This document shows, one piece after another, positions 33,311 through 45,542 of a DNA stretch of 64,000 bases. Location of the stretch: assembly GCA_030268105.1 (NCBI GenBank), contig BSDZ01000020.1:388001-452000 (forward strand), read 5' to 3'. Positions within the stretch are counted from its first letter, which is position 1. The number at the start of each line of letters is the position of its first letter. Origin of the DNA: Volvox africanus. Lineage: Eukaryota; Chlorophyta; Chlorophyceae; Chlamydomonadales; Volvocaceae. The translations under genes were made by a program, and so were the position numbers. Under the pieces are notes generated by a model. That model worked only from the letters and a program-made list of their open reading frames with translations, was not told the origin of the DNA and made no database searches.

Positions 33311-33689
33311 CAGGATATAGGGTACATGCCTATTTCAGCGGCAAACTTTGATGAGAAAACAATTAAATTATTAAGAACGATAAATGTGTCTATTCATCAT
33401 GCCAAACATGTGTTTCAAGGATTTGTTTTAAGGAAGGCAAGTTAGCAATTTAACAGGAGTACCAGTACTACTGCGTTTCATTATGCTGCTGGACGAGCTT
33501 GCATGCTCTTCCTGTCTTCGCTCGCGCCTTCGACACGTTGCCAAACGGATGTGCACTTGTGTGTGTTAAATCTGCTCCCTGATTCAAAAATGGTCATCAT
33601 GCGAGCGAGCGTTGCGTTTATCTACGTGTACCCGGGCACGTACGTGCGTGTATTAACAAGATACTCACCAGCAGGGAGATTGCTGTAGA
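33311..33689. other. Spacer between duplicated segment and copia
   Basis: Short open frames only; nothing recognised. Confidence 0.4.
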
Positions 33690-36600
33690 AACAGGCAGCG
33701 AGTGGCAGCCCCGATGCTACAAGTGCAAGCAAATGGGACGCCTGCGATATGAATGTCCCCAGCTGCGGAACCAGCAGCAGCAACAGAACAACCGCGGTGG
33801 CCGGCGAAACAACTTCGTGATGATCAGTACTGCCGTCGAGCTGGAACAGGCACGTGACGTGATCCAAGAATACGCGGATTGGAAACTGGACACAGGAGCA
33901 GCACTACATGTTACTGACCGCATGGAGGACCTAACCGACTTCGTCCCAGTGGAGAATGGGCCGACTTTGGAAGGCGCCTACAACGTAAAGCAACAAGCGG
34001 TGGGCTACGGCACCGTGGAGCTGGTCGCGTTCGTAGGCGAAGAGGTTTTAAGTTTGTTGATAACAGAGGTGTGGTATGTACCGGATCTAGGGCACAGGCT
34101 GGCGATAGTGAAGGTGAAGGTTAAGTATGGCAAACATACCACCTATAAGAACCTTATGTACGGCCAGCTCCTCCCAGATGGCCTATATCACCTCTGCGTG
34201 ATGACACGCGCCCACCAGAAACGAGTGGAAACTCTTGCCCTTGTAGAGGACTCAGTGGAGCTCTGACACCGACGTTTCGGACACCTGGGCTATGAGGGCC
34301 TTGGAAAGCTTGCGCGCGAGGGGATGGTTGAGGGTTTTAACGTGTCTGCGGACCGGGTCAGAAAGTCTGCAGAAGCAAATCACAAATGCGAGCCCTGCGT
34401 AAAAGCGAAGCACACGCGCGCACCTCACCCCCCGTCAGGCAACGTGACGAACCTATTGTTGCAGCGTGTGCACACGGATGTTTGTGAGATGCCTGTTGTT
34501 TCTAAGGGCGGTGCACGGTACGTTGTGACGTTTCAGGATGAGTACTCCGCTTTTTCAGTGGTACGGTTGGTGCGCACAAAAGATATGGTACCGGAAGCGA
34601 TCATCGAAGTGCTCAATCAAATGGAGAAGCAGACCGGAAGGAGTGTCCCGGAAGTACAGTCGGACAGAGGGCGCGAGTACATCAATGTGCGTTTGCGCAA
34701 GTTCTTTTGGGAGAAAGGGATCATGCACGACACGTCTGTACCCTACACTCCTGAGCAGAATGGCCGTGCGGAACGTCTTAACCGCACGCTGCTGGAGAAG
34801 GTGCGAGCCATGCTACAAGATGCGAACTTGGGACAGGAGTTTTGGGCCGAAGCGATTTCAACGGCCTGTGCGATTCGTAACTGTCCCCCGTCAAGTGGCT
34901 TGAAAGCCCCCCCACGAGCTCTTTCACGGTTACAAACCTGATGTCTCGGTTTTGCCTGTGTTTGGCTGCACGGCGTGGGTTTTCACAGAGAGGCAACATC
35001 GAGGAAAGTTAGACGCGGTTAGTCAAAAGGGCATCTTCGTGGGATACGATCGCGGTAGTAAAGGTTACCGTGTGTTCTTACCGGAAAAGAACGTCGTGGT
35101 GACACGTGCGATGTTCGTTTTGACGAGTCATCCCCAAGTGCAGAACCAGCTGCGCCGGCGATTGCTGAAGACGCTGATGCTGCGAGTGTTGACAATCCCG
35201 CTGAATTTGTGGGGGAGTCTGACGAAAATGGCATCGATGAGGGTGGCGCAAACACGGGCGGCGCAAGTACAGGCGGCGATAATACAGGGGAGATAAGCGG
35301 CGACAACAGCAACGAGGGCACACAACGCTCTGCGTCTGCGGGGGAGATTGCTAGTACAGCCGCAGACCCTCGTTAACCCCGGAGAGAGCACCGAAAGCCT
35401 GCCCGATTTGCCGGAATTACCACCCTTAACACAGCTCCCGGAGACAAGGAGCCGTCCACCTATGTGGAAGCCATGGATTCCCCAGAAGCCGAGGAATGGA
35501 AGCAGGCGATGGAGGACGAAATCGCGTCTCTTCATGCGCACGGTGCCTGGCGACTGGAACATCCGCCAGCAGGGGCCAATGTGATCCCAGGCAAATGGGT
35601 CCAAGTTCGACAAGTCCAAGTTCGACGCTGATGGCAAGCTAGAGCGCCGCAAAGCACGTTATGTCGCGAAAGGTTTTAAGCAAGTAGAAAATGTAGATTA
35701 CAGCGAGGTTTTTTCCCCTACCTCCACACAGACCACCGTCCGAGCTTTCTTTGCTACAGCAGCGGCTGAATGCATGGATGTGCATCACCTAGATATGCGC
35801 ACTGCGGTTTTGCACGGTGACTTGGAGGAGGTGATCTACGTTGAGCAACCACCGGGTTTTGAGACTGGTGAGCCGGGGCAGAAATGCCGTTTACTGAAGG
35901 CGTTGTATGGTCTCAAGCAAGCAAGCCGTGCGTGGCACAAGAAATTAGTTGCCACGCTGGAGGCCAACAAGTTTGAGGTGTCTACGTCTGATCCAAGCCT
36001 GTTTAGCAAGCGGGACGGGTCACGTGTCGTCCGTTTGCTAGTTCACGTTGATGATTTGCTGATTTCTAGCCATTGTGCCAAGCTGCTAACTGAAGTAAAG
36101 CAACAGCTGATGAAGGAGTTCGAAGTGAGGGATCTGGGCGAGGTTTCACTTTTCCTTGGTATTGAGGTTGTGCGCGACCGTGGCACTAGGTCGATGAAGA
36201 TCTTACAGAAGAGATATGCACTGGACTTGGTGCAGAAGTTTGGACATGCAAATGCTAAGCCTGATTCGATCCCCATGCAGCCAATTCGAGGGCTTTTGAA
36301 CACCAGGGGTATCGGCGACGAGGAGCAGGAGCCGTTTCAGGAAGCCACCCAGTATCGTTCGCTGGTAGGCGGTTTGATGTATCTGGCTGTTTGCACCCGG
36401 CCTGACATCGCGCAAGCGGTTCGCAGACTCGCGCGGTACATGTCAAAGCCAACACCGGCACACTGGGAAGCTGCGAGAGGAGTTTTGCGGTACGTGAAAG
36501 GTACGGCTGTGTACGGCATTACATACAGCCGTGGTGAGCCACTATTTGGCTATGCTGACGCCGACTGGGCGAGTGATCGGGATAACCGCCGATCGACCAC

Positions 36601-37013
36601 CGGCTATGTGTTCATTTTGCACGGTGGGGCTGTAAGCTTGAAGAGCCGTCTGCAGCCCACAACGGCTGCGTCGTCAGTCGAGGCGGAATATATGTCAGTA
36701 TCTTCCGCAACACGCGAGGCGATGTTCTTGCGCAAGTTGATGTTTGATTTGGGTTGCCCTGTCGAGGCAGTGCGCATCTGGGACGATAACCTGGGCGCAA
36801 TTAACCTTATCAGAAATCCGACTACATCAGATCGTTCCAAGCACATAGATGTGCAGCACCATTTTGTGCGGGAGAAGGAGCGTTTTGGTTACGTGAACTT
36901 TGAATATTGCCCGACAGAGAGCATGGTAGCGGATATGCTGACCAAACCTCTGCCGGAGGCACAATTTGTGAAGTTTAGGCTCAGCATGGGAGTTCCCTGA
37001 AGGTATCTCGTAG
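33690..37013 (+). mobile_element. Frameshifted Ty1/copia polyprotein without LTRs
   Basis: Domain order is that of copia. A worn zinc knuckle CYKCKQMGRLRYEC at 33716-33757 has Arg where His is expected; protease DWKLDTGAALHVTD lies near 33880; pre-integrase HRRFGHLGYEGLG follows an in-frame TGA at 34264-34266. The integrase has CEPCVKAKH, HTDVCEM, VQSDRGREY and YTPEQNGRAERLNR (34390-34780). An extra C in a 7-C run at 34907-34913 shifts the frame. Another shift near 35115 precedes an acidic G/N/D-rich linker, and another near 35595 beside a 15-bp tandem duplication. RT and RNase H are open from 35774 to 37000 (LLVHVDDLLISS, YADADWASDRDNRRSTTGY, SKHIDVQHHFV). Both LTRs are missing; the right end fuses to gypsy sequence at about 37013. 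Confidence 0.85.
35774..37000 (+). CDS. Copia reverse transcriptase-RNase H (intact frame)
   Basis: A 408-codon open frame from the middle of the copia RT to the natural end. It contains DMRTAVLHGDLEEVIYVEQP, LYGLKQASRAWH, the catalytic VDD of the copia YVDD motif as VHVDDLL, RNase H residues DADWASD and VEAEYMS, and the C-terminal MVADMLTKPLPEAQF. The upstream RT part is in another frame, so the element cannot make its full polyprotein without frameshifting. Confidence 0.85.
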   Translation: MDVHHLDMRTAVLHGDLEEVIYVEQPPGFETGEPGQKCRLLKALYGLKQASRAWHKKLVATLEANKFEVSTSDPSLFSKRDGSRVVRLLVHVDDLLISSHCAKLLTEVKQQLMKEFEVRDLGEVSLFLGIEVVRDRGTRSMKILQKRYALDLVQKFGHANAKPDSIPMQPIRGLLNTRGIGDEEQEPFQEATQYRSLVGGLMYLAVCTRPDIAQAVRRLARYMSKPTPAHWEAARGVLRYVKGTAVYGITYSRGEPLFGYADADWASDRDNRRSTTGYVFILHGGAVSLKSRLQPTTAASSVEAEYMSVSSATREAMFLRKLMFDLGCPVEAVRIWDDNLGAINLIRNPTTSDRSKHIDVQHHFVREKERFGYVNFEYCPTESMVADMLTKPLPEAQFVKFRLSMGVP

Positions 37014-39469
37014 AAGGCCACGATGGGATGCTTCTCCCCGTCAGCGAGGGTAACCTGTGGACAATCAGACGACTCTGGGGACAACCCCAGCGCATTCACC
37101 TCTGCGACAGAGATGAAGTCGTCGCTGGCACCGGTGTCAAGTGCCTTCAGAGTACGGCCATTCAAACCGATCTGAACCACAGGGACACGGTTATCTACGA
37201 GCGACTGCCCAGCAGACAACGTCAGTGCACTTAGGGCGGGTCTGTAACCTACGGCACCCCCGTCAGGAGCTTCGTACCAAACGTCAACCGAGTAGGATGT
37301 GCTTGGCCACGGAGCCAGCGTACCCTCCCGATCCACACCATTAAACAAAACGGTGCCCGGCTCGAACCGGTGGACATGCCGCATACCCCTTAACGATGCC
37401 TCTGCCTTGCGCCGACAGAAAGCGGGGAGTAAAACACATGCGGCGGTGCCTGGATATTGACGCCTACACCTCCTGTATATGGCCAACTGTTCCGACATCT
37501 CACGCAGAGACGACGGGATGAACAAAACCACGTGGTTAGACAGATCGATAGACGACAGGGGACGGCGAGGTGTAAACAAATTACACAACGGGTCGAAGCA
37601 GAGAAGTCCCGTGCGTCCGTCAAGCGTGATGCGTCGCGCAATGACTCGCTCGATGTGTCCAAGTACACAAGGCACCAATGCCTTAACGGCTGGCCGTAAG
37701 GATGACCACCGACCACACGTTAGTTCAGAAATCCCAGGTGGTGCCCCCTCCGCAGGAACCCGGGCAAGCCCCTATTTCGGCTGAGGTACAAACGGCGGCA
37801 TTAGCGGGCAATCCTTCGTAGGATGGCTCTCTGCACACCGTAGACAAACGTTGGCCAATTTCCGACGCTCGAATTCGGAACGATTGCAATTCCATTTTGG
37901 CATATACGTCCGTGCGAGTCCGCTTCGCATTGGGGTCGGAACGCTGTGCGGCTGCCGTCGACGGCGCACCACCACGCTTCCTGTTTTTAGCCGGGTCCGA
38001 GCTCGGACCTGCTCCTCCTGACCCACGGACACCCAAGCTAGCGCCCCCGCGCGCCTGGCGTTGCCGGTTGCTGCGTCGCGTCGTGGCAGTAGGCGTGGGG
38101 CGGGTCGCTCCGAAGTCCTGGTCAAGAGCTACGGCTTCCCCAAGCGGATCCTGCACTTGCACGGCATTTGCACGAGGGGCAGACTTGACTTCTTCCTCAC
38201 CGGCAAGGAGTCGTATCTCCGTGCCCTTAGCAAAAGCGACCAAAGCATCATACGACTTGATCTGCGCTCCAACCAAGTCAGTAGCGCACCATTTAGCCAA
38301 AAGTTTCGTCAGGCCTCGCCTAAACCAAAAGACACGCTCAGATTCAGTGAGGTCAGCAATGGGAGTCACAAGTGCTTCGAAGCGTGACTGGTACGCAGGT
38401 ACATTTTCATCCCGACGCATGTGGTAGCTACCGGCTGCCAAAACCTTACGAGCTTCCACATCGCGTGCTTGAACCTCAGTAGCGAATCGTGTGAGCAAAG
38501 CGGCGACCAACTCGTCAAAAGTATAGTTGCCCCGGGCGTTGGGTCCAATTGCGATACCAGTCCTTCACTGAGCCCTCGAGGGTGTTACCAACGAAGAGAC
38601 ACCTGATACCGTCATTATCGCCACCATGAACAGCCTGGAGATACTTTTTAGCGTCACGCACGTACGCACGAGTTGCATCGGCTATGCTATGCCCTGGTGT
38701 CTTGTTGGTCAGCGAAATATTGAGCCTAGGAACGGGAATCGACAATCTCATCACCTCAGGGATGTCATCATGCCCTCGAGCTTGAGGTAATGGCAGAACC
38801 CTTGGTCTAGCAGTGTTGTCCATATTCGTGTTCACTGCTGAATGCGGCACAATTAAGTGAGCAGGGGTCTGAAGGAAAAGGGGCTCTTGAGTGGCTCGCG
38901 CGCCAACAGTCTCAAGACCTCTATCCGATGCTCTAGCAGCCACAACAAAATCGGGTTGGCTAGCTAGGCTAGTGTGCGGCGTATCATCGTGTTCCGTGGA
39001 CATGGAGCACGAAACGATACCCTAGGTTTGCGTAATAGAAGCCGACTTCTATCGCAAAGGCAAGAGTACAAAACAATTCGGTGAGCCTACCGACAGTACT
39101 CTTGAGAAGATTCAGTAAACTCAGCAAGTACTTGCCCAGCTGAGTCCTGATCTCCGTAGTTTGGGCGATGAGAGTCGCCAAATGGTCCGGACGAAAGCCG
39201 GTCTCAGTCGCCGCGGCAAGCAATGCCGGTGCACTGAGATTACCTGCGACTCAGAGCATACACTTACACAACAAGTGCAGCAATCTAAGCAAAAGCAATT
39301 AAACAATTACAAACCGGAAGCGGCGGCGTCCAAAACGGCGCGGCCTAGGTCTTCGGCAAAAGTATCTAGCGGTCCTCGTGGTTCGTCGCTGGAACTCGCC
39401 ATAGAAAGAACCTACTTCCGATTAGACAAAGAGAGACAGTTAGGCAACGAACCTGTCTCGATACCAATT
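37014..39469 (-). mobile_element. Degenerate gypsy element 2: gag and protease part
   Basis: Minus-strand frames parallel the intact element at 56657-61963. 39003-38515 has GHSIADATRAYVRDAKKYLQ and VGNTLEGSVKDWY; 38510-37725 has LLTRFATEVQARDVEARKVL and YQSRFEALVTPIADL; 37678-37014 has GRTGLLCFDPLCNLF and LKALDTGASDDFIS, where the protease lacks the usual Val before DTGAS. Gag is frame-broken between these pieces. It is cut at about 37014 by the copia junction, so RT and integrase are absent. Confidence 0.8.
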
Positions 39470-39700
39470 TGTTGTACCTCTCGTTCGCGTTTGCTCATAA
39501 GTATCTGCACGTCTGGAGACTTTCGACACCGATGCGCGAGCACTTGCAAGTACAGCAAGGCAAGCGAGAGCAAACAGAGACAGCGGAAGACTTCAAGACG
39601 AAGAGAGATATAACTTACAGTCTTACAGATCGGAACGATGCAATGGACGAAATCGCCGTCAGCGCCGGAAGCAAGCAATCATCACGCGGGTTTTTAAGTT
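39470..39700 (-). repeat. Truncated 5' LTR of gypsy element 2
   Basis: Starts TGTTGTACC next to the primer-site sequence; on the minus strand TGGTATCGAGAC follows the LTR by three bases. It matches 28562-28790 and stops near 39700, where gypsy element 3 begins in opposite orientation. Confidence 0.75.
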
Positions 39701-39717
39701 CAGGTTACCCCCAAATA

Positions 39718-42700
39718 AGGGGATAAGCATCCCATCATGGGCAGAATCACCCTTAGTCTGCGGTAGACCCTTTGCGTGTTAGGGCCCAATGAGTGCAACA
39801 AGGTCTATTGGAGACAGCACTATATGGACATTGGGTGCCGCGACATAATGACAGTACCGCGCACGCAGCGATACAGAGTCCAGCACTATTGGCCATTGTG
39901 CAAAAGGGAACCTATCACCTAAGGTACCTTTCCTGTCGTACCAAGATGTCACACCAGAGGAGGGCGGAACTGTGCAGAGCCTGTGGTTAATTTCGTTCTA
40001 GCGGCGTTCGTCCGCCGAAATAAAGAACCCAAGCTTGAAGGGTGCAAAAGAAGCCTATCAAATGATAAGGGAAGGCGCCCATGAATTGCTTGTGAGGCCT
40101 TGGGTGCAATCGATTGCTACCACCACGCAGTCTCTTGTGAAAGATTTTGAGGTCGAAGTCCCCCCCCATTACCAAACTATACCGATGCATTTGTCATCCC
40201 GGGGCTCCCACCTATGCTACCTGCTGACCATACGATCCCTCTTGTGCCCGAAGCACAACCCGTTTCACGACCTATGTACAGGTTAAGCCAATTGGAGTTG
40301 GATGAAGTGAAGCGGCAAGTGAGGGATCTGCTCGCAAAGGGTATGATTTGGCCCAGCACATCGCCATATTCTGCACTGATATTGTTCATCGGTAAGAAGG
40401 ATGGGACGCTACGTATGTGTGTAGGATAGGGGGGTACATCACCCGTGGCCACTAACCTGGCAGTCCCTACCTTCCCCGGTGTTTCGGGGCACCCTCATCC
40501 AGTCTCCCATGCCGACTTCTCCGAAATCAGTGGTTTTCCCAGGTTCAGCACCCACCACCAGCATCCAGCGGAATCTGCCGAATCAACTAAGGCGTCAACT
40601 CCGCTACTGGTCAGCTCGCAGGTCACTTTAATTGGGGTCGTCACCGTCCATCGACATGGGGGCACCCTGCCCTTAACATTAGGGTCTTTGGCCCGCTCTC
40701 AGTCGGGGTAGAATCTGGAACTCCAGGGGCATATTAGTCGTGCCATAACAGTCGTGCCTGAACCCGATATGCCTGAACACGATATGTGCATTAATTATCG
40801 GGGCTTGAATGCGACTACGATTAAAAATCGCTACCCTTTGCCGCGCGTCGATGACCTGCTTGATAAGTTGAAAGACTCAGCTTATTTTACCTCAATTGAC
40901 CTTCAACAGGGGTATAATTAGATACGCATTGCTGCTTCTGATATTCCGCAAACCGCTTTTCGGACCCCCTTTGGTAACTTCGAGTACACGGTCTTGTCGT
41001 TTGGACTTACTAATGCGCCTGCCACATTTCAAGCAGTGATGGACCGCATGTTCAGACCTTATATCGACAGGTTTGTTGTCTGTTACTTGGATGATATTTT
41101 GATATATTCCAAGACGTGCGAGGAGCACCTGAAGCATCTCAAGCTCGTGCTTGAGGTGATGAAGCGGGAGCAATTGTTTGCTAAACGTGCCAAATGTTCG
41201 TGGGCGCAGCCTCAGGTGGAGTATTTGGGCCACATCGTGTCGGCCACTGGGGTAAGAATGGACCCACGGAAGGTAGCTGTGGGTTCACGAATGGCCCGCA
41301 CCTCAGAACCTCACCAAGCTACGCCAGTTCTTAGGCTTGACTAACTACTTCCGTAAGTTTATTAATAAATACTCCATTATTGCGGCCCCGCTTACAAATT
41401 TGACGAGGAAAGGAGGCTTTGCTTCTCTCGAAGCTTGGACACCCGAGTGTCAGCAGGCATTCGAGGAGCTCAAGCGTATTGTCGCCGACGATGTTACCCT
41501 TTCTTTTCCTGATTACTCATTGCCGTTTCATGTAGAAGTTATATCGGATGCCTCCCTTCATGGGAGCGGCGCTGTATTGTTGCAGGAAGGACGACCGATC
41601 GCCTTCACGAGTAAGAAATGCTCGGGTGCGGAGACCCGATACACTACCGGAGAGCAGGAGCTGTTAGCAGTTTTACACGCACTAAAGGAGTGGCGCTGTT
41701 ACCTCAAAGGCCGCCCCTTTACACTGAAGACCGACCATAAACCGCTGACATTTACAAAGTGTCCCCACACTCAACCGACGACAAGCCCGGTGGATGGAAT
41801 ATCTATCTCGCTTCAACTGTACATGGGAGTACATCGCCGGCAAAATTAATATTGCTGACGCCCTCAGTCGACATCCGTCGTTACACGCTGCGATCCTAGC
41901 AGCACCGATTACCCGTTCACGCAGCCAGGAGGTGCCGATAGCGTCGGACTTTGCGCAGCGACTCAAGGTGGCGTATGAAACAGACCCGTGGTTCACTACA
42001 CCCAGTAATGTGGAACATCTATGCAAGCGCAATGACTTATGGTTGCAGATGGATGGCTCGACAACGCAAATCGTCGTACCAAACGACGACGCTTTGCGCT
42101 ACGATATTCTTGCTCGGTTCCACAAGGACCCGTTAGCAGGACATCCGGGAAGCACGCGTTTGGCAGAGCTGGTGCGACGTTCGTTCTGGTGGCCGCGCGT
42201 GGTGAAGGATGCGGAAAACTTCGTGCAAAGGTGCAGTTTATGTCAGCGCAATAAAGCACTATCCGGTTAGGGCCAGGGTTTATTACAACCTTTACCTATA
42301 CCAGATGCCCCTTGGGAAAGTGTTTCAATGGACCTCGTAGTCGTGCTGCCCAAAACTGAGGGGGGATACGACTCGGTGTTCGTTATGGTCGATCGCTTGA
42401 CCAAAATGGTCCACTTAGCCCCTTGCACCTCGTCTTGCACCGCTGAGCAAACAGCACGATTATTTTTTGATAACGTAGTATGATTGCATGGCGTTCCTAA
42501 AAATCTGATATCCGATCGCGGCGGTCAATTCACATCTAAGTTTTGGGAAGCGCTATGTGAACTCGTTGGTATGCGCGTTCATTTGAGCACAGCATATCAC
42601 CCACAATCCGATGGGCAAATGGAACGCACAAATCGCACATTGGGACGCACACCCTCTGTCTGGGATACGTTCCTGACTTCGGCAGATGCTGTTAACCGCT

Positions 42701-43441
42701 CTATAGGTCAAAGCCCTTCTTTCTGAATTATGGTTTTCATCCTGCGCTACCTGTGTGGCGAGAGTTGGAAGTAAATATTCCGGCGGCTAAAACCTTTGCC
42801 AAGTCGTTTCTATCCCGTATGACAGACGCAAAGGCATGTTTGGATGCAGCGCAACAACGGACGACGGACTACTATAATAAATCCAAGCGAGACGTAACAT
42901 TTTTGGTGGGACAAATGGTTTTGTTGAGCACTAAGAACTTGCGTTCGCTTGCCGATGGTTCCTGAAAACTGTTACCTTGCTGGATCAGTCCATATCCCGT
43001 TGTACGCACGGTAGGAAATGTAGCTGTGGAGCTATCCCTACCCTCTGACATGAATATTCACCCCACGTTTCACATATCTCTCATTTGCCCTTATCACGGT
43101 ACAGCACCCGTTACAAACGACACCGACGCCCCTGCAGTAATGGACCCCGGTCCCAAGACCTGGATCGCAGGCAAGCAAAAGGTGTACGATGTGGAATGGA
43201 TACTGGATTATTGGGTTCGACGTGTAGGTTGACATCCACGCAAGCGGACGGTACATGAGTACCTGGTCAAATGGACTGGCTATTCTAGCGAGCACAACTC
43301 TTGGGAGTGGACGCGTAATTTCTCGCCAGAAATGAAGCCCCTACTGGCGGAAGCTCGTTTACGTGCCACACAGACCCAATGATCTCTGCAGTCGATGCTG
43401 TACGATGCAGCTAGGACACTGCATACGGGAGGGGGGATAGT
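39718..43441 (+). pseudogene. Degenerate gypsy element 3 (pol), plus strand
   Basis: 5' truncated; begins within the protease region (GGATAAGCATCCCATCATGG) and continues through RT (TNAPATFQAVMDRMF, VCYLDDILIYS at about 41075-41110), RNase H (VISDASLHGSGAVLLQ), integrase HHCC (CSLCQRNKA) and DDE core with ISDRGGQFTSKFW near 42507-42545, to the chromodomain (EYLVKWTGYSSEHNSWEW near 43258-43311). In-frame stops occur at about 40918, 42268, 42481 and 42963, plus several frameshifts and a 361-bp insertion at 40432. Non-functional. Confidence 0.9.
40432..40792 (+). mobile_element. 361-bp insertion in gypsy RT with TATGTG duplication
   Basis: Interrupts the RT codons for 'LRM-C-I-Y'. TATGTG occurs at 40426-40431 and again at 40793-40798, and the gypsy frame resumes directly after it. 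Most of the sequence recurs inverted at 18258-18517. No coding capacity; class unknown. Confidence 0.7.
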
Positions 43442-44360
43442 TGTTGTACGCCGGTTCGATCACTGCTTATACCAAAGTAGGCCGCAATCCATTTGAGCAC
43501 TACTGAGCATGATATAATCATATTAGCATGATATATTCAAGTATATCTACCTAAGCAGGCATGTCGGATTATCATCTACAACATCACGCTGTTGGTCAAC
43601 ATTGTTGTATCTCTGTTGTGTCGGCCTACAAAGGCCTGATCGGAAGATGACAGTCGACTGCCCAATCTTTGACACTACCCATAGATACCCCAGGTTACTA
43701 CAAACATGTTTGACTCGAGGCTGATATCAATGCGCGAACCCACTATTGGCATAATATATCACGTTGTAATATTTTAAATGTTATTACCCCATCCGTGTCA
43801 TAAACCATACGTGTATGCGGGAACGCGACGATCGTGATGGTTGGGTCGGCAACCAAATATTGATATTCGGACCTTCGCATATTGCATACGTTGCATCCAT
43901 TAATATCACGGGTTACGCAATATTTAGAACAGTGCTATGATGGTACTCACACTTGAAATTGGAATCCAGTGAGACTTGTACTGCACATCGGTATCGTGAA
44001 CGTGATAGGTGCGAGGACGGCCGCCTAGAGACTGAAGTTGGCTCGATGCTACTTTGGATTAAGTACCCACGTACATAACTCAACCTGATTCTCATACATA
44101 CGTTTTACTCATTTATATTCGGCCTGAGCTATTCTAGCATACCATCTCCAGCCGGATGATGAACATTGCCCGCGGGGTCTGATGGCAGACTACCATTCTG
44201 TAATCGAAGACTATTGTAAGTTGGATCTTTACTTGTTGCTGAGCCTTCTGCTGTCACATTACTCGCATTGAATCGCTTTGTTGTTCGTAAGTACGATGCA
44301 CGCGTAGCTAAACCCAGACGTGCAGATTCAGTGCATGATCGAAGAAGGAAGGATACAACA
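43442..44360 (+). repeat. 3' LTR of gypsy element 3
   Basis: Preceded by polypurine tract GGGAGGGGGGATAGT. Termini TGTTGTA...TACAACA. Homologous to the LTRs at 13015-13795 and 55783-56597, and enlarged by a 101-bp mini-LTR insertion at 43603-43703. Confidence 0.85.
43603..43703 (+). mobile_element. 101-bp mini-solo-LTR with AACAT target duplication
   Basis: TGTTGTATCTCTGT...TACTACA flanked by AACAT at 43598-43602 and 43704-43708. Removing it and one AACAT restores alignment of the host LTR with its relatives. Same family as 4837-4941 and 21461-21582. Confidence 0.85.
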
Positions 44361-44389
44361 CCTGGTATGAAGCTGGCTCTGGTACTTCT

Positions 44390-45542
44390 TCCTCGATTGC
44401 AGCATTGATCCGCCCGAACGTGACCCTTCCGTTGGGCTCATGCCTCCATTCAATCAGTCGCTTTCACTCACGTAGCAGATAGTGACGTTCCTGCATAGTT
44501 GCATCCGTACCACCATTGTTGTGGTCCTGCTGCTGTACCAGTCCTCCTCCTCTCGTTGAGTCTCCACCATTGCCTCTACGGGACTGCTCTGTATTTTGCG
44601 TCCGGGGGAACTGTGCTGCTGGAATGCCTCCGTGCCTCTGTGGCGCCGCTGTCTGACCGCTGCTGGTGGATGCACCATGGTTCACTTAGCAGCTCCCTGG
44701 TCCATGTCGGTGTTGACCGGCGTATCTCCGCCGCCCCCTGGCGACGGAACGCCGCCAGACTCCTCGACATCCTTCTCAGGTTCATCATCGGGATCCTCAT
44801 AGCGATTTCCAACGGTTGACTTGTCGAACCCAACCGCCGCGCATGAGCGGCCTTTTCTGGTCGGTCGCCGTACTGCCTGATAATGGATAGGATACAGCCG
44901 TCCCACCTTGTCAGCTCTTAGGATCGTTCTCCCCTTATCCTGCACGAGTGCCTTGTTATGGCCCAGCAGAATTGTAGGGCCACGCTCATCAAAGATCCCT
45001 GCTGAGATCAGCTGTACTGTCGCCTTAGGGTTTTAGGGTTTTAGGGTTTTTAAAACCCTAAGTGTCCCAGATCCAGCAAGTCCGACTGTAGATGTCGCGC
45101 GCGGCTGATTTATATTTCCAGCTCCTCTCCATTGGCCATTTTAAAGTCACTTAGCTCCTGTCGTAGTGCTACCTTTTTCGTGTTGCAGGTTGATGCGAAC
45201 ATAGCCGCCAAAGCATCCCAGGCGGCCTTCACATTTGCCGCCCAAACAATTGTTTGGAGGTGGTGGTTTTTAACGTTCTTGGCCATCACACTCTTGACCT
45301 TGTCGGAGATGATGACATCCGCCTCTGCAATTGGTGCTTGTAGCAGGGCGCAACTGTATCCAAGCTCCGCGCACAACAATTGGAATCATAGTTTCCAAGT
45401 TGAGTAGTTGTGCAGGTCCAGCGGCTCGTCCAGCCTATCCTTTCCCATTATGAAGACCTATAAACGTGAAGATCAACACTAGAATGGGCAAAGATGTCAG
45501 GCTCCACGGTCAATGTTGACCGGGGCTCATAACGTATTGAGA
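44390..45542 (-). pseudogene. Internally deleted copia element
   Basis: On the minus strand, 45379-45110 encodes gag (EADVIISDKVKSVMAKNVKN, AWDALAAMFASTCNTKKVAL) similar to the gag at 12210-12420. Telomere-like repeats interrupt it at 45026-45061. Then 44945-44700 starts with pre-integrase-like GRTILRADKVGRLYPIH but jumps into an acidic linker (YEDPDDEPEKDVEESGG), so the integrase core is deleted. Confidence 0.7.
45026..45061. repeat. Interstitial TTTTAGGG repeats, head to head
   Basis: About three TTTTAGGG-type units then TTTTTAAAACCCTAAG in opposite orientation, inside the deleted copia. Confidence 0.85.
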
